A program made the position numbers and the translations under genes. Source: Nodosilinea sp. WJT8-NPBG4 (GTDB lineage Bacteria; Cyanobacteriota; Cyanobacteriia; Phormidesmidales; Phormidesmidaceae). Taken from it: a stretch of DNA of 64,000 nucleotides. The notes beneath the pieces were generated by a model. The model had not been told where the DNA came from. It saw only the letters and a program-made list of their open reading frames with translations, and did no database searches. Shown here piece after piece: positions 1-9,322 of the stretch. The stretch spans positions 62,001 through 126,000 of the forward strand of contig JAHHHQ010000025.1 of NCBI GenBank assembly GCA_019359285.1, in the 5' to 3' direction. Numbering within the stretch: the stretch's first letter is position 1; every line of letters begins with the position of its first letter.

Positions 1-4
1 AGCT

Positions 5-25
5 GTAGGGTGGGCATCGCCCACC
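5..25. repeat. Dispersed palindrome, family A copy 1
   Basis: The sequence reads GTAGGGTGGGCA, then TC, then GCCCACC, a near-perfect inverted repeat. Related copies lie at 153-174, 3583-3603 and 12458-12478, all next to STAND NTPase genes. It has the look of a short REP-like palindrome and has no coding content. Confidence 0.75.
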
Positions 26-152
26 TTTTACTGGGGCGTTAGCGAAGCTATCCGAAGGAATCGCAAGCCAAATCCATCGGGTGAACACCACTCACCGTCT
101 ATCTTCTACCATTGCTGAATGTTCGAGGTTGGTGGTGGGTGAATGAGTGGGG

Positions 153-174
153 TGATGGGCACTGCCCAGCCTAC
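153..174. repeat. Dispersed palindrome, family A copy 2
   Basis: On the minus strand it reads GTAGGCTGGGCA-GT-GCCCATC. The TAG at its edge is the stop codon of the minus-strand TPR-STAND gene, so the repeat sits exactly at the 3' end of that gene. Confidence 0.7.
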
Positions 175-3100
175 TTTTGGAGGCGATCGCACCAATGGCT
201 GGCGGTTTTGTCGTCAGGGAAGAGGCGCAAATAGTCTCGCAGGTCTTGGTGAGCCATGCCAATCGCCCAGGTAGGGGAAGCGTTAAGCCCCGCTTCATAG
301 AGGGTGTGGGCGTCTACGTAATGGCCTGCGACCAGGTGGTAGAGAGCCAAGTTGAAGTGGTTGTGCCAATCGTTGGGGTCTTTTTCGTAGTCAGTCTGTG
401 CTAATTGGATGGCCTGGGTGAGGTCCTGGAGAGCTGGCTCAGAAGCGCTGGGTAGTTCGGCAGGTAATGATTGCCCAACGTCTTGAACGCCACCTGTTTT
501 GGCTAAGCCCAAGGCACGCAGATAGTGAGTCCAGTCGTCACTAAGATCATTTTCGAGTGTTTGGTTAAAGGCTGCGATCGCATTCTCATAGCGCTGTAGC
601 CAGAGATAGAGTTCACCCCGATAGCCGATTGCCCAATTCCACTCAGGGGCAATATCAATGGCGCAATCGAGGTCTTGTAGAGCTGCTTCGTATTGCTGGA
701 GCTGGCCGTAGGTTTGGCCTCGGGTAGCGATCGCCCAATCGTAATCGGGCTTGAGCTCAATGGCGCGATTAAGATCGGCCAGGGCTTGCTGAGGCTGACC
801 TAAACGCCTGTAGACACTACCACGACTAGCAAAAGCATTGTGATAGTCGGATTTGATCGCCAACGCCTGATCATAGGCCGCAATGGCCTCCTCCTTGCGG
901 CCCAAGTCATCCAGCGCACCCCCTTTGTTGTACAGCGCTGCGGGATAGTCGGGTTTGATCACCAACGCCTGGTCATAGGCCGCAATGGCCTCCTCCTTGC
1001 GGCCCAAGTCATCCAGCGCATTCCCTTTGTTGTACAGCGCTGCGGGATAGTCGGGTTTGATCACCAATGCTTGGTCGTAGGCCGCAATGGCCTCCTCATA
1101 GTGGCCCAAGGCAGATAGCGCACCCCCTTTGTTGTTCAGCGCTGCGGGATAGTCGGGTTTAATCGCCAACGCCTGGTCGTAGGCCATGATCGCCTCCTCA
1201 TAGCGGCCTAAGTCATCCAGCGAATACCCTTTGTTGTTCAGCGCTTCGTGCTTATCGGGTTTAATCGCCAACGCCTGGTCGTAGGCCATGATCGCCTCCT
1301 CATAGCGGCCTAAGTCATCCAGCGAATACCCTTTGTTGTACAGCGCTTCGTGCTTGTCGGGTTTGATGGCCAACGCCTGGTCGTAGGCCGCGATCGCCTC
1401 CTCATAGCGGCCCAAGACAGATAGCGAATACCCTTTGTTGTACAGTGCTTCGTGCAAGTTGGGTTTGATCGCCAACGTCTGGTCGTAGGCCGCGATTGCC
1501 TCCTCATAGCGGCCCAAGACAGATAGCGAATACCCTTTGTTGTACAGTGCTTCGTGCTTGTCGGGTTTGATCGCCAACGCCTGGTCGTAGGCCGCGATTG
1601 CCTCCTCATAGCGGCCTGATTCGGGATAGCGATTACCCAACTCCCAAAGGAATAAACCACTACTAAAGTCTGGCTCAGTCGAAGCTATCAAACTTTGGGC
1701 TACGTCTTGGGCCTGCTGCAGCCAATGTAAGCTTTGGAATTCGGGGCATCGCCCTGATTTGTAAACTAAGGCCACAAATTTAGCCAGGCTTTTCAATTGC
1801 TGTGGTTCACCCAAACAGACCTGGACGGCCAGATCGGTTTCAGCTTTAGAGAGATTGTGTTTCTCTTCGTTGTGGGGACAGTCTAGCGGGACTTCTTCCA
1901 GTACTGCCCAGCCATACTCAACCGCCGGACGCACCTGCTGAAGAAATTGGCGAACGCTATGCCTCAGTAGCGGATGATCAGCCAATTCAAACTCCGCTAC
2001 AGTCGCTTGAAAGGGAGCTTGTACTAGCTCATCTTGGCTAAAGTGACGAGCCTCCAGCAGATGCGAAATAAATTCGGTTTGCAGGTCGCTCTGCCGAGTA
2101 AACAGCAGATGGTAGAGGTAGTCTGCCCGCAGTGCCCGCCAGTCGGGGTTGTTGTACTTTTGTGGTGGAGCGCTTTCGGGGGCAACTTCCTGATCAGATT
2201 GGGTTAGAAAATAGTGGGCCAGCTGACCATGAACGCGTTCCAGTTCAGTTTGGTCTAACGATTGGCGAAAAATATCTCTGGCTACATCGTCTAACCGCCA
2301 GTGTTTACCGACAGACTCTACAAAAGAGAGCTGAGTCAGCCAGCCAAAGCAGTTCTGCTTTTCATCGGCAGCGGTGGCAAAATCTAGCTCCTGCTGCTCC
2401 GTCAGGTAGCGAATCAGATTTACATCAAACCGGCGGCAGCAGGCGGCCAGTTGCACCAGCAGCTTTTGGGTATCGTTTAGCCCCTGCAGCAACAGCCGCA
2501 CAATTTCCTGGTTGCCCTGGTCAAAGTCGAGGTTTTGCCCTTTTTCGAGTTGTTCTCGAATCCAGTTCAGATAGTAGGGTAGACCTTTGGTCATCCCGTA
2601 GATTCTTTCAACTGTTGCCTCATCTCCCCGCTGAATTTGGGCTAGATAGTTTTGGGTTTGGGGCAAGTCAAACCGTTTGATGGTGCGGTCATAAACCGCG
2701 CTGCGGTCTTGATGCAGTTTGCGCCAGCCCTCCCCTCGTTTAATCAGATGCCGTCCGGCAATGAGAAGGCGAACGCCGTAATTTGCAATGTCGGTATTGC
2801 CCAGCAGAGTGCGCCACAACCAGCTATCAACCACCGTAGGCGCTTTCTCGTAGGTGTCTAGCACTAAGATGATGGGCGCTTGCCGGGTATGCTGGCACAG
2901 CCCTTCCGCAAATGCACGAGTAAGTTGGGGAAGCGGCTCCAGCATGAGGGTTTGCAGTTCCTGGTTGCGCCGAGTCGCCTTGTGCTGTTGTAGCAACTGC
3001 TGCACGCTGTCTTTCAGCGAGAGCCCTGCAACCGCCGCATCCATGCCCTTATCCACCACAGTGTTGGCAGTCTTTTTAGCAGATTCTGATAAGAAGAACT

Positions 3101-3524
3101 CCCCTGCCACATCTACCCCAAGCTGAACTAGAGTCTTGACCTGGTTCACCTGCTCAGGAGTTGCATCGCCTCGACCAGTTGCCGCTTGAGTATTGAGCTG
3201 GTGGACGGTTTCAAAGTAGAGATTGTACTTATCCCAAAAGGGGTCTCGGCTCCAACTGTCGCTGACGGCGATTTGCTCATACAGCTTGGCCATCAAGGGA
3301 ATGGGCTCGTCAACGTTCTCTGTCAGACCAAACGAGACATCGGCAAAGGTAGCTGTATCTTTGAATGTTTCTCTAACCTTGCGTGTAAGCGTCGATTTGC
3401 CCACGCCGCCAATGCCCCACACATGAAACACGACTGAGTTTATAGCAGGTGCTTTCAGAGCAGTATCTAGAGCGGCAAGGAATTCTTCAGCTTCTGGGCG
3501 CGAGACGTAGGGCTGCTGAGGCAT
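171..3524 (-). CDS. STAND NTPase with C-terminal TPR array
   Basis: This 1117-residue protein begins with a P-loop NTPase. Walker A is GIGGVGKST at residues 37-45, and the Walker B-like strand is IILVLD at 218-223, followed by TYEK. A winged-helix-like region follows, and from about residue 635 to the C-terminus there are roughly twelve tetratricopeptide repeats. Eight of these are almost identical 34-residue units containing YEEAIAAYDQALAIKP. The architecture matches signal-transducing STAND ATPases, in which the repeats sense a ligand and the NTPase oligomerises. No N-terminal effector (TIR, protease, nuclease) is present, so the output is unknown. It stands alone and is flanked by family A palindromes. 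An immune or regulatory role is inference. Confidence 0.85.
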   Translation of the reverse strand: MPQQPYVSRPEAEEFLAALDTALKAPAINSVVFHVWGIGGVGKSTLTRKVRETFKDTATFADVSFGLTENVDEPIPLMAKLYEQIAVSDSWSRDPFWDKYNLYFETVHQLNTQAATGRGDATPEQVNQVKTLVQLGVDVAGEFFLSESAKKTANTVVDKGMDAAVAGLSLKDSVQQLLQQHKATRRNQELQTLMLEPLPQLTRAFAEGLCQHTRQAPIILVLDTYEKAPTVVDSWLWRTLLGNTDIANYGVRLLIAGRHLIKRGEGWRKLHQDRSAVYDRTIKRFDLPQTQNYLAQIQRGDEATVERIYGMTKGLPYYLNWIREQLEKGQNLDFDQGNQEIVRLLLQGLNDTQKLLVQLAACCRRFDVNLIRYLTEQQELDFATAADEKQNCFGWLTQLSFVESVGKHWRLDDVARDIFRQSLDQTELERVHGQLAHYFLTQSDQEVAPESAPPQKYNNPDWRALRADYLYHLLFTRQSDLQTEFISHLLEARHFSQDELVQAPFQATVAEFELADHPLLRHSVRQFLQQVRPAVEYGWAVLEEVPLDCPHNEEKHNLSKAETDLAVQVCLGEPQQLKSLAKFVALVYKSGRCPEFQSLHWLQQAQDVAQSLIASTEPDFSSGLFLWELGNRYPESGRYEEAIAAYDQALAIKPDKHEALYNKGYSLSVLGRYEEAIAAYDQTLAIKPNLHEALYNKGYSLSVLGRYEEAIAAYDQALAIKPDKHEALYNKGYSLDDLGRYEEAIMAYDQALAIKPDKHEALNNKGYSLDDLGRYEEAIMAYDQALAIKPDYPAALNNKGGALSALGHYEEAIAAYDQALVIKPDYPAALYNKGNALDDLGRKEEAIAAYDQALVIKPDYPAALYNKGGALDDLGRKEEAIAAYDQALAIKSDYHNAFASRGSVYRRLGQPQQALADLNRAIELKPDYDWAIATRGQTYGQLQQYEAALQDLDCAIDIAPEWNWAIGYRGELYLWLQRYENAIAAFNQTLENDLSDDWTHYLRALGLAKTGGVQDVGQSLPAELPSASEPALQDLTQAIQLAQTDYEKDPNDWHNHFNLALYHLVAGHYVDAHTLYEAGLNASPTWAIGMAHQDLRDYLRLFPDDKTASHWCDRLQK
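840..1620 (-). repeat. Near-identical 102-nt tandem repeats inside the TPR gene
   Basis: About eight copies of a 102-nt unit encode consecutive 34-residue TPRs. The DNA is nearly identical from unit to unit; for example the stretch encoding AAYDQALAIKP recurs with only scattered changes. This points to recent duplication or gene conversion, so copy number could vary between strains. Confidence 0.85.
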
Positions 3525-3582
3525 GGGGGCACAGACAAGTGTGTCTCCACAATCTTAGCCGTTTAGAAAAAATGCCTACTCT

Positions 3583-3603
3583 GTAGGTCTGGCACCGCCC
3601 ACC
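3583..3603. repeat. Dispersed palindrome, family A copy 3
   Basis: GTAGGTCTGGCA-CC-GCCCACC lies just upstream of the TPR-STAND gene start. Together with copy 2 at the gene's stop codon, it brackets the gene. Confidence 0.65.
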
Positions 3604-3764
3604 ATTCTGGCTTAAAGGCTACGCCACAGCGAATTGATAATGCATTAGCTCCAAACGTAGGGTGTATTCCCGACCCACAAATCCGCACAAAGCCTCACAG
3701 ATTCTGCCTTGCGGCCGCAATACACCGCTCACGATATCGAGCTACTCCTTCTAACTCTGCCTCT

Positions 3765-3796
3765 CTACGGTGCATTGCTACGCGAATGCACCCTAC
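3765..3796. repeat. Dispersed palindrome, family B
   Basis: The inverted repeat is TACGGTGCATT / AATGCACCCTA with a short GCTACGCG centre. It belongs to the common class of GTAGGGTGCATT-type palindromes scattered through cyanobacterial genomes. The related element at 3657-3726 has a much longer loop. Confidence 0.65.
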
Positions 3797-3918
3797 GATA
3801 TGACGAAAGCCTCAATCTAAGCAGCAGCCACCCTACTCCCCACATTCAGAGGCGTATCGACAGTGGTTCCAATTAAAATACGTGAGTACTAGACCATTGC
3901 CCCTATGCTAACGACCCT

Positions 3919-5649
3919 ATGCTAAATGCCCTGCACATCGAGAACTTTGCCCTGATCGATCATCTCGATCTGCGGCTAGAGGCCGGGTTAAATGTGCTCA
4001 CGGGCGAAACCGGAGCGGGCAAATCGATCATTCTCGACGCGATTGATGCGGCACTGGGGGGCAAAGCCAACCAGCGACTGGTGCGATCGGGCAGCCAAAA
4101 AGCATTGGTAGAAGCCTCCTTTGACGTACCCCAAGAAATTCACGCCTGGCTAGCCGAGCAGGAGTTCCCCGCCGCCGAGGGGGCGCTGGTGCTGCGGCGC
4201 GAGCTGACCCTGGGCAAAACCCTGCGCAGCCGCTCCTTTCTCAACGGCAGCCCCGCTACCCGCCCCCAGCTAGAGGGGCTGCGGCAAAAGCTGGTCGAAA
4301 TCACTGCCCAGGGGCAGACCGTGCAGCTCGGCTCCCCCGATCGCCAGCGGGAGTGGCTCGACGGCTTTGGCGGTGCCCCACTGGTGACCCAGCGCCAGCA
4401 AGTAGCCACCGCCTACGACGCAGCCGCCCAGGCCAAAAAACGCTTAGATACCCGCCGCAAGGCCGACCAGCAGCGCCGCGACCAGCTCGACCTGCTGCGC
4501 ATGCACCGCCAAGACCTAGAGCAGGCCCAGCTCGACGACCCCCAAGAACTCGAAAACCTCGCCCAGGAGCACGATCGCCTCAACCACAGCGTTGACCTCC
4601 AGCAAAACAGCTACGCGGCCTACCAAATTCTCTACGAGAGCGATGCGGGGGAAAACGCCTGCGCCGACCTGCTGGGCAAAGCCGAGGCCATTTTGATCGA
4701 CATGGAGCGCTACGACCCGGCCATCACATCCATTTTGGGGATGGTCAGCGAAGCCCTCACCCAGATCGAAGAAGCCGGGCGCGCCATCAACGCCTACGGC
4801 GCCAGCGTCGAGGCCGACCCCCAACGGCTCGAAGAAGTAGAAGAACGGATGCGCCAGCTCAAGGCCCTGTGCCGCCGCTTTAGCCGCACCCTGCCCGAGC
4901 TGGTGGCCTACCGCGACGAGGTCAACCAATCGCTCGCTGAACTCTCAGGGGAAGGCCAATCCATCGAAGCCCTAGAGGCCGAGGTCGAGAAGACCCAGAC
5001 TGTCTTGACGGAGGCCTGCGCCCAACTGACCCAGCTGCGCCAGGGCGTGGCCCAGAAGCTAGAGACCCGCCTAGTCAGCGAACTCAAACCCCTAGCCATG
5101 GATCGGGTGCAGTTCGAGGTCGAACTCAAGCCCATCACCCCTATGGCTACTGGGGCCGACGGCATTCAGTTTTTGTTTAGCCCCAACCCAGGCGAGCCGC
5201 TGCAACCCCTGGCCGAGACCGCCTCGGGTGGTGAAATGAGCCGATTTTTGCTGGCGCTGAAGGCCTGTTTCTCGCAGGTAGACCCAGTGGGCACGCTGGT
5301 GTTCGACGAGATCGATGTGGGGGTGTCAGGGCGGGTCGCCCAGGCGATCGCCGAAAAGCTCTACCAGCTCGGTCGCCAGCACCAGGTGCTCTGCGTCACC
5401 CACCAGCCCATGGTGGCGGCCCTGGCCGATGCCCACTTTCGAGTCGGCAAACAGGTGGTCGAAGCCGTCCTGGCCAAGGGAGCCAAAGCGGGAGAAGCCG
5501 AGCGCACCGTGGTGCGAGTGCTGCCGCTGTCGCTAAGCGATCGCCGCGAAGAACTCGCCCAGCTAGCCGGGGGCGAGTCGCATCAGCAGTCCCTCTCCTT
5601 TGCTGAGGCGTTATTGTCCCAGGCCGACAGCATTCGCGAAAAGCTGTGA
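3919..5649 (+). CDS. recN: DNA repair protein RecN
   Basis: RecN is an SMC-like ATPase that acts in double-strand-break repair. The 576-residue length fits the family. Walker A is GETGAGKS (residues 29-36), the N-terminus MLNALHIENFALID is typical, and a long glutamine- and arginine-rich coiled coil occupies the middle. The C-terminal half carries the ABC signature (ASGGEMSRFLLALK) and Walker B (LVFDEIDVGVSG), followed by the CVTHQP switch. The first ATG in frame is used. The gene converges on the coiled-coil gene downstream, with a large inverted repeat between them. Confidence 0.95.
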   Translation: MLNALHIENFALIDHLDLRLEAGLNVLTGETGAGKSIILDAIDAALGGKANQRLVRSGSQKALVEASFDVPQEIHAWLAEQEFPAAEGALVLRRELTLGKTLRSRSFLNGSPATRPQLEGLRQKLVEITAQGQTVQLGSPDRQREWLDGFGGAPLVTQRQQVATAYDAAAQAKKRLDTRRKADQQRRDQLDLLRMHRQDLEQAQLDDPQELENLAQEHDRLNHSVDLQQNSYAAYQILYESDAGENACADLLGKAEAILIDMERYDPAITSILGMVSEALTQIEEAGRAINAYGASVEADPQRLEEVEERMRQLKALCRRFSRTLPELVAYRDEVNQSLAELSGEGQSIEALEAEVEKTQTVLTEACAQLTQLRQGVAQKLETRLVSELKPLAMDRVQFEVELKPITPMATGADGIQFLFSPNPGEPLQPLAETASGGEMSRFLLALKACFSQVDPVGTLVFDEIDVGVSGRVAQAIAEKLYQLGRQHQVLCVTHQPMVAALADAHFRVGKQVVEAVLAKGAKAGEAERTVVRVLPLSLSDRREELAQLAGGESHQQSLSFAEALLSQADSIREKL

Positions 5650-5656
5650 TTGCTGT

Positions 5657-5723
5657 GAGTTTTGAGTTCTTAGTTTTGAATTTTGAGTTTTAATTCAACA
5701 CTCAAAACTTAAAACTCAAAACT
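5657..5723. repeat. STRR-like inverted repeat between convergent genes
   Basis: Short units of the type AGTTTTGAGTTCTTAG on the left are mirrored by ACTCAAAACTTAAAACT on the right, giving an imperfect stem of about 24 bp. It lies between the convergent ends of recN and the coiled-coil gene, so it may terminate transcription both ways. A closely related copy occurs at 46711-46795. Confidence 0.65.
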
Positions 5724-5727
5724 TTCA

Positions 5728-6585
5728 TTACCCCACGCTATCCAAATTCTGCTGCCAGAGCTGCTCCTGTAGCGCTTCGTTCTCCAGTTTGAGGGCGGCG
5801 GCTCGCTGCTTGAGGCCGTCACGCTCGGCGGCGATCTCCTGGCAGCGGTATTTGAGGCTGGTTTGCTGGTGAAACTGCTGCCCGAGCTGGCTGCTCAGCT
5901 CGGCAATTTTTTGCCGCTGGGCTTCAACAATGGCTTTGAGAGCAATGGGGTCGTCATCTAACGCCTCAGCCGCGGCCGGCAGAGCGAGGGGCTCGCTAGA
6001 CGGCTCGATCGCCTCACCTATGCTCTGATTACTGCCTTTGACGTAGGCCTGCATGCGGGCCAGGGTGACCTGATGGCGGGTGAGGGTGTTGTCGAGGTGC
6101 TGAATGTGCTGCTGAGCCGCCTGGAGCTGACTGCTCAGGCTGACGGTGAGCGATCGCGCGATCATCACCTCAGAGTTCAAATCTAGGTCTTGGCCGGGGG
6201 CGCGGCCCATGGCCAAACTCTGGTAGTAGTTCTTCAGCCGCACCAGATAGTCCTGTACCTCGGCTTGACCCTGGTGAATGCGCGATCGTAGCCGCTCTAG
6301 CTCAAGCTGCTGATCAACCACCAGCTCCCTAACCCCCACCAACAGCTGCTCAAACACCTGATTTTGCCACTCGTCTTTGGCATCCAGCTGCTGCTTGAGG
6401 TTGACAATGATTTTTTGCTGAACGTTCGAATATTCTTCGGTCTGAGCAAGGTGGGCCTGGAGCATCTGGTGGTTCACCACCTGCTCCTGCATCTCTTCTA
6501 TAGACTCTCTGGCTTGGTCAAGGGCCTGCTGCAACAAACAGACGCGCTGCACCAGCTTGAAGTCCAGCGAACTTTCCTGGAACAT
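5728..6585 (-). CDS. Coiled-coil protein of unknown function
   Basis: This 285-residue protein is rich in Gln, Leu and Glu. It has long predicted coiled-coil segments over residues 1-130 and 150-280, and no catalytic motif, signal peptide or membrane segment was seen. It resembles conserved cyanobacterial proteins with no assigned role. The start MFQESSLDF is the only good candidate. The gene is convergent with recN and upstream of nothing obvious, so context gives no function. A structural or scaffolding role is possible but unsupported. Confidence 0.7.
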   Translation of the reverse strand: MFQESSLDFKLVQRVCLLQQALDQARESIEEMQEQVVNHQMLQAHLAQTEEYSNVQQKIIVNLKQQLDAKDEWQNQVFEQLLVGVRELVVDQQLELERLRSRIHQGQAEVQDYLVRLKNYYQSLAMGRAPGQDLDLNSEVMIARSLTVSLSSQLQAAQQHIQHLDNTLTRHQVTLARMQAYVKGSNQSIGEAIEPSSEPLALPAAAEALDDDPIALKAIVEAQRQKIAELSSQLGQQFHQQTSLKYRCQEIAAERDGLKQRAAALKLENEALQEQLWQQNLDSVG

Positions 6586-6805
6586 GGCGAAACCGATGAA
6601 GAGGAACTCGGGGCAAGGTGACGACCTGGAGGGAACGACCGACGAACGGGCGCAGGTTTAGATGCGTGTGCTTGAGGTAGCAGTACCCTACCAGGCTTGA
6701 CCAGGGGGTGACTGTGGGTGGCACTACCTAGAAGGGATTCTACACTGAACTTTACATGGCAGGTGCGACCAAAGCGACAGGGGCTACAGCCCTAACTTAA
6801 TCTAC

Positions 6806-9322
6806 TTAAAATCCTGGAATTAGCCACCATAGGCTTAGCCCCAACAGCCCAGTACAGGTGTGCTGAATCCACCGCTGGGGGCCAGACTGGCGACAAATTT
6901 TGACCGTCAGCCAAACCGACAGCGCCATGCCCAACAGCAGCGTTACACCCTGGAGAAAAGCTACCACTGCCGGGTGAGCAACCCAGACCGGCAGATTTAC
7001 CCCTGAGGCCCCAAAAGTGGCCAAAGATACGGGCAAAATGCGTCCACCCTCCCCTAGGCCTAGGCGTAGGTAGTGGGCTAAGTTGGCCGCCCACACCAGG
7101 GGCAGATAGCCGTAGGCCAGCCGCACCGCCGGCCGCCGGGGCAGCCCCTGGGTTTTGCGCCAGAGCCAGTGCACGCCTTCTACACCGAGCGGCAACAGGG
7201 CGGGCAGCGCCAGCACCCCAAAGGCCACCAGGCTGTGACCGATTACAGTATCGATCGGCAGCTGAATGCCCAGGCGTGCCTCTAGCTCGGGCAGGCGGTG
7301 CAGGTACACCGCCCCCAGCAGCAGAAACATCAGCGCCACCTCAGATGCTCGGGGCCGGTGCGTCGTCCATAGCTCAATGCCAGGGGGGCGCAGGTTCAGC
7401 TCGACAGAGCGGTGGGGGCAGGCCTTGAGACAGGTCATGCAGAGTACACAGTCGCGGTTGTCTTCGAGCTGGGCCGGGTGAGAATACAGGGGGCAGCCGT
7501 TGGTTTCCTGGCCTTCCCCTTTTTGGGGGCCGCCCTTGTAGCACTGGTAGGTGGTGCACTCCGCCGAGCAGGTGCCCTGCTGGGCCCGCAACTCGGTGAT
7601 CGAGAGTTTGGCGAACATGCCGTTCATGCCGCCGATGGGGCACAGGTAGCGGCACCAAAACCGCCGCTCAAATAGGGCCGAGAAGATCATCGCCCCGGCG
7701 GTAATCAGCAGTAACAGACAGGCGGAGAGGTAGGCGGCATCCTCTAGATGCCACACCTCTTCCCACACCAGAATCAGGGTGAATAGGCTAAAGAGAAACC
7801 AGCCTCCCCAGTGCTCAGCCGCCTCGCGGGGCCAGCGTTTGAGCCTGCCGGGGAACAGCTTTTGCGAGATCCACTGAGTGACTTCGCCGTAGATCATAAA
7901 GGGGCACACGGCGCACCACAGCCGCCCCACAAAGGGAAAGCTCAGCAGCACCAGGGGCCACCACCAGGCCCAAAACACGGTTAGCGCCACATTTTCATGG
8001 CGCTGCTGGGGGCCAAACCAGAGCACGGCGATCACGACGGCGAACAGGGTGAGGGTAATGCCGTAGTTGATGCGATCGGGCCACCAGGGGCTGCGCAAAA
8101 ACCGCCGCAGATCAGGGTAGCGGTTGAGCAGGTTGAGCCGCAGCTGTTTCTTCTTGCTCTGGGCGGGCCAGATAATCTCTTCGGTGATCAGTCCGCCGCC
8201 GGAGAGCTGGGCCGCCGCCCGCTCCACCAGGTTTCCTAGCTCGCGCAGATTGTCAGGAAAGTCATAAGACTGCAAGCGGCGGACGGCCTCTGGGGTCAGC
8301 GTCAACCGCCCAGTGCTGCGCCGGCGGCTGATCAGCGAGAGGTAGTAGTTAACCCAGTCTTCGATGTCGGCCTTACGCACCCGTAGCGGTGGCACTTTGA
8401 TAGTCTCGCTCACGCGATCGTCTAGCACTGGCACGGACTGCTCAGCCAGCAAAATAATCCGAGCTTCGGCGGTGACTAGCGGGGCGGTTTCGCCGTCACG
8501 GCTGACGGGGCGATATTGGCCGGTCTCTAGCAGCTCGGCGACAGCTTCAGCTAAATCGGCCCCCAATTCTCTAGGGTTGTTGAGCACCAGGGTGCCCGCG
8601 CCTAAAGCCGCCAGTAGCCCCATGCGCCCGCCCACCCGCCCAAACAGGTCGGCCCCGCTAGCCTGGATCTGGCCACAGTTGACTTTGATAATGGGCAGCC
8701 GCCGCTGCTCAGAGCCAAAGTGGATCAGGGCCGCCAGGTTGTCTTTCTCTAGCCCCGGCTCGCCAAAGATGAGCACTGACCTGCGATCGCCCGCCGCTTC
8801 GCGCAGCTGGACCCGTAGCCGGTTGGCATAGCGGCTGCGGCCAATGACCCCCCGCCGCGCCTTGGCCACCAGGTAGGGGCGCAGGATGGCCTGGCGCTCT
8901 TGCTCTAGCTCGGCCTCAGACGACAGCCGCTTAACTACGTCTACCAGCTGCCGGGTAAAGGTTTGCAAGATGTCGGGGTACTGCTGCACCAGGGCCTGAA
9001 ACGGGTCACGATCGATAAACCAGAGGGTGCTGTCGCAGAGGGTTTGAATGGTTTGTTCGACCGGTTGGTCGAGCAGTAGGGGCTCCAGGTTCAACACCGC
9101 ACCGGGCAAGAAGCTGGCACCGCCAAGGGTGGCCTCGGTGCCGAGCTTGCCCTCCCAGAGAATGTAGAGACCCTGGGGAGGTTGGCCGGCTTCAACGACG
9201 GTCTCCCCAGCGGCCAGGGTGATGGTCTGAATGGCTTGGGCTAAGGGCTCTAGAGTAGGCTCGGGCAGCACGCTGAGGGGGGTGCGCTCCTGTAAAAAGA
9301 TCACCCGGTCGGATACAGTCAT
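6806..9322 (-). CDS. cNMP-binding / degenerate AAA+ / NapH-NosR-like Fe-S membrane fusion protein
   Basis: The protein has 838 residues in three parts. Residues about 15-130 form a cyclic-nucleotide-binding-like beta barrel. Residues about 160-385 align with the AAA+ domain of sigma-54 activators, but Walker A reads GEPGLEK (187-193), Walker B ends LVLNN instead of LDE (about 245-249), and the GAFTGA loop is absent. Residues about 415-838 hold several membrane helices with cysteine clusters of the NapH/NosR/CcoG type: C470/C473, C557/C561, C585/C589/C594, C610, and C625/C628/C631/C635 followed by Pro. Cyanobacteria lack sigma-54, so the AAA+ part cannot act as a classical activator. A signal-gated electron-transfer role is inference. 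Confidence 0.85.
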   Translation of the reverse strand: MTVSDRVIFLQERTPLSVLPEPTLEPLAQAIQTITLAAGETVVEAGQPPQGLYILWEGKLGTEATLGGASFLPGAVLNLEPLLLDQPVEQTIQTLCDSTLWFIDRDPFQALVQQYPDILQTFTRQLVDVVKRLSSEAELEQERQAILRPYLVAKARRGVIGRSRYANRLRVQLREAAGDRRSVLIFGEPGLEKDNLAALIHFGSEQRRLPIIKVNCGQIQASGADLFGRVGGRMGLLAALGAGTLVLNNPRELGADLAEAVAELLETGQYRPVSRDGETAPLVTAEARIILLAEQSVPVLDDRVSETIKVPPLRVRKADIEDWVNYYLSLISRRRSTGRLTLTPEAVRRLQSYDFPDNLRELGNLVERAAAQLSGGGLITEEIIWPAQSKKKQLRLNLLNRYPDLRRFLRSPWWPDRINYGITLTLFAVVIAVLWFGPQQRHENVALTVFWAWWWPLVLLSFPFVGRLWCAVCPFMIYGEVTQWISQKLFPGRLKRWPREAAEHWGGWFLFSLFTLILVWEEVWHLEDAAYLSACLLLLITAGAMIFSALFERRFWCRYLCPIGGMNGMFAKLSITELRAQQGTCSAECTTYQCYKGGPQKGEGQETNGCPLYSHPAQLEDNRDCVLCMTCLKACPHRSVELNLRPPGIELWTTHRPRASEVALMFLLLGAVYLHRLPELEARLGIQLPIDTVIGHSLVAFGVLALPALLPLGVEGVHWLWRKTQGLPRRPAVRLAYGYLPLVWAANLAHYLRLGLGEGGRILPVSLATFGASGVNLPVWVAHPAVVAFLQGVTLLLGMALSVWLTVKICRQSGPQRWIQHTCTGLLGLSLWWLIPGF

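Larger units (their letters stand above)
3525..3918. other. Intergenic region with palindromic repeats
   Basis: This stretch of about 390 nt between the divergent STAND gene and recN has no supported gene. It holds one family A palindrome (3583-3603) and two family B elements: GGTGTATT (3661-3668) paired with AATACACC (3719-3726), and GGTGCATT (3769-3776) paired with AATGCACC (3785-3792). No confident promoter or LexA box was identified upstream of recN. Confidence 0.7.

Noticed and set aside
840..1118. 92-codon plus-strand frame and similar frames within the TPR gene
   Set aside because: They are out-of-frame readings of the 102-nt repeat, kept open by its periodicity.
3885..3900. Possible LexA box upstream of recN (AGTACTAGACC)
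   Set aside because: Only the left half matches the cyanobacterial AGTACT-type site; the right half does not, so it is not supported.
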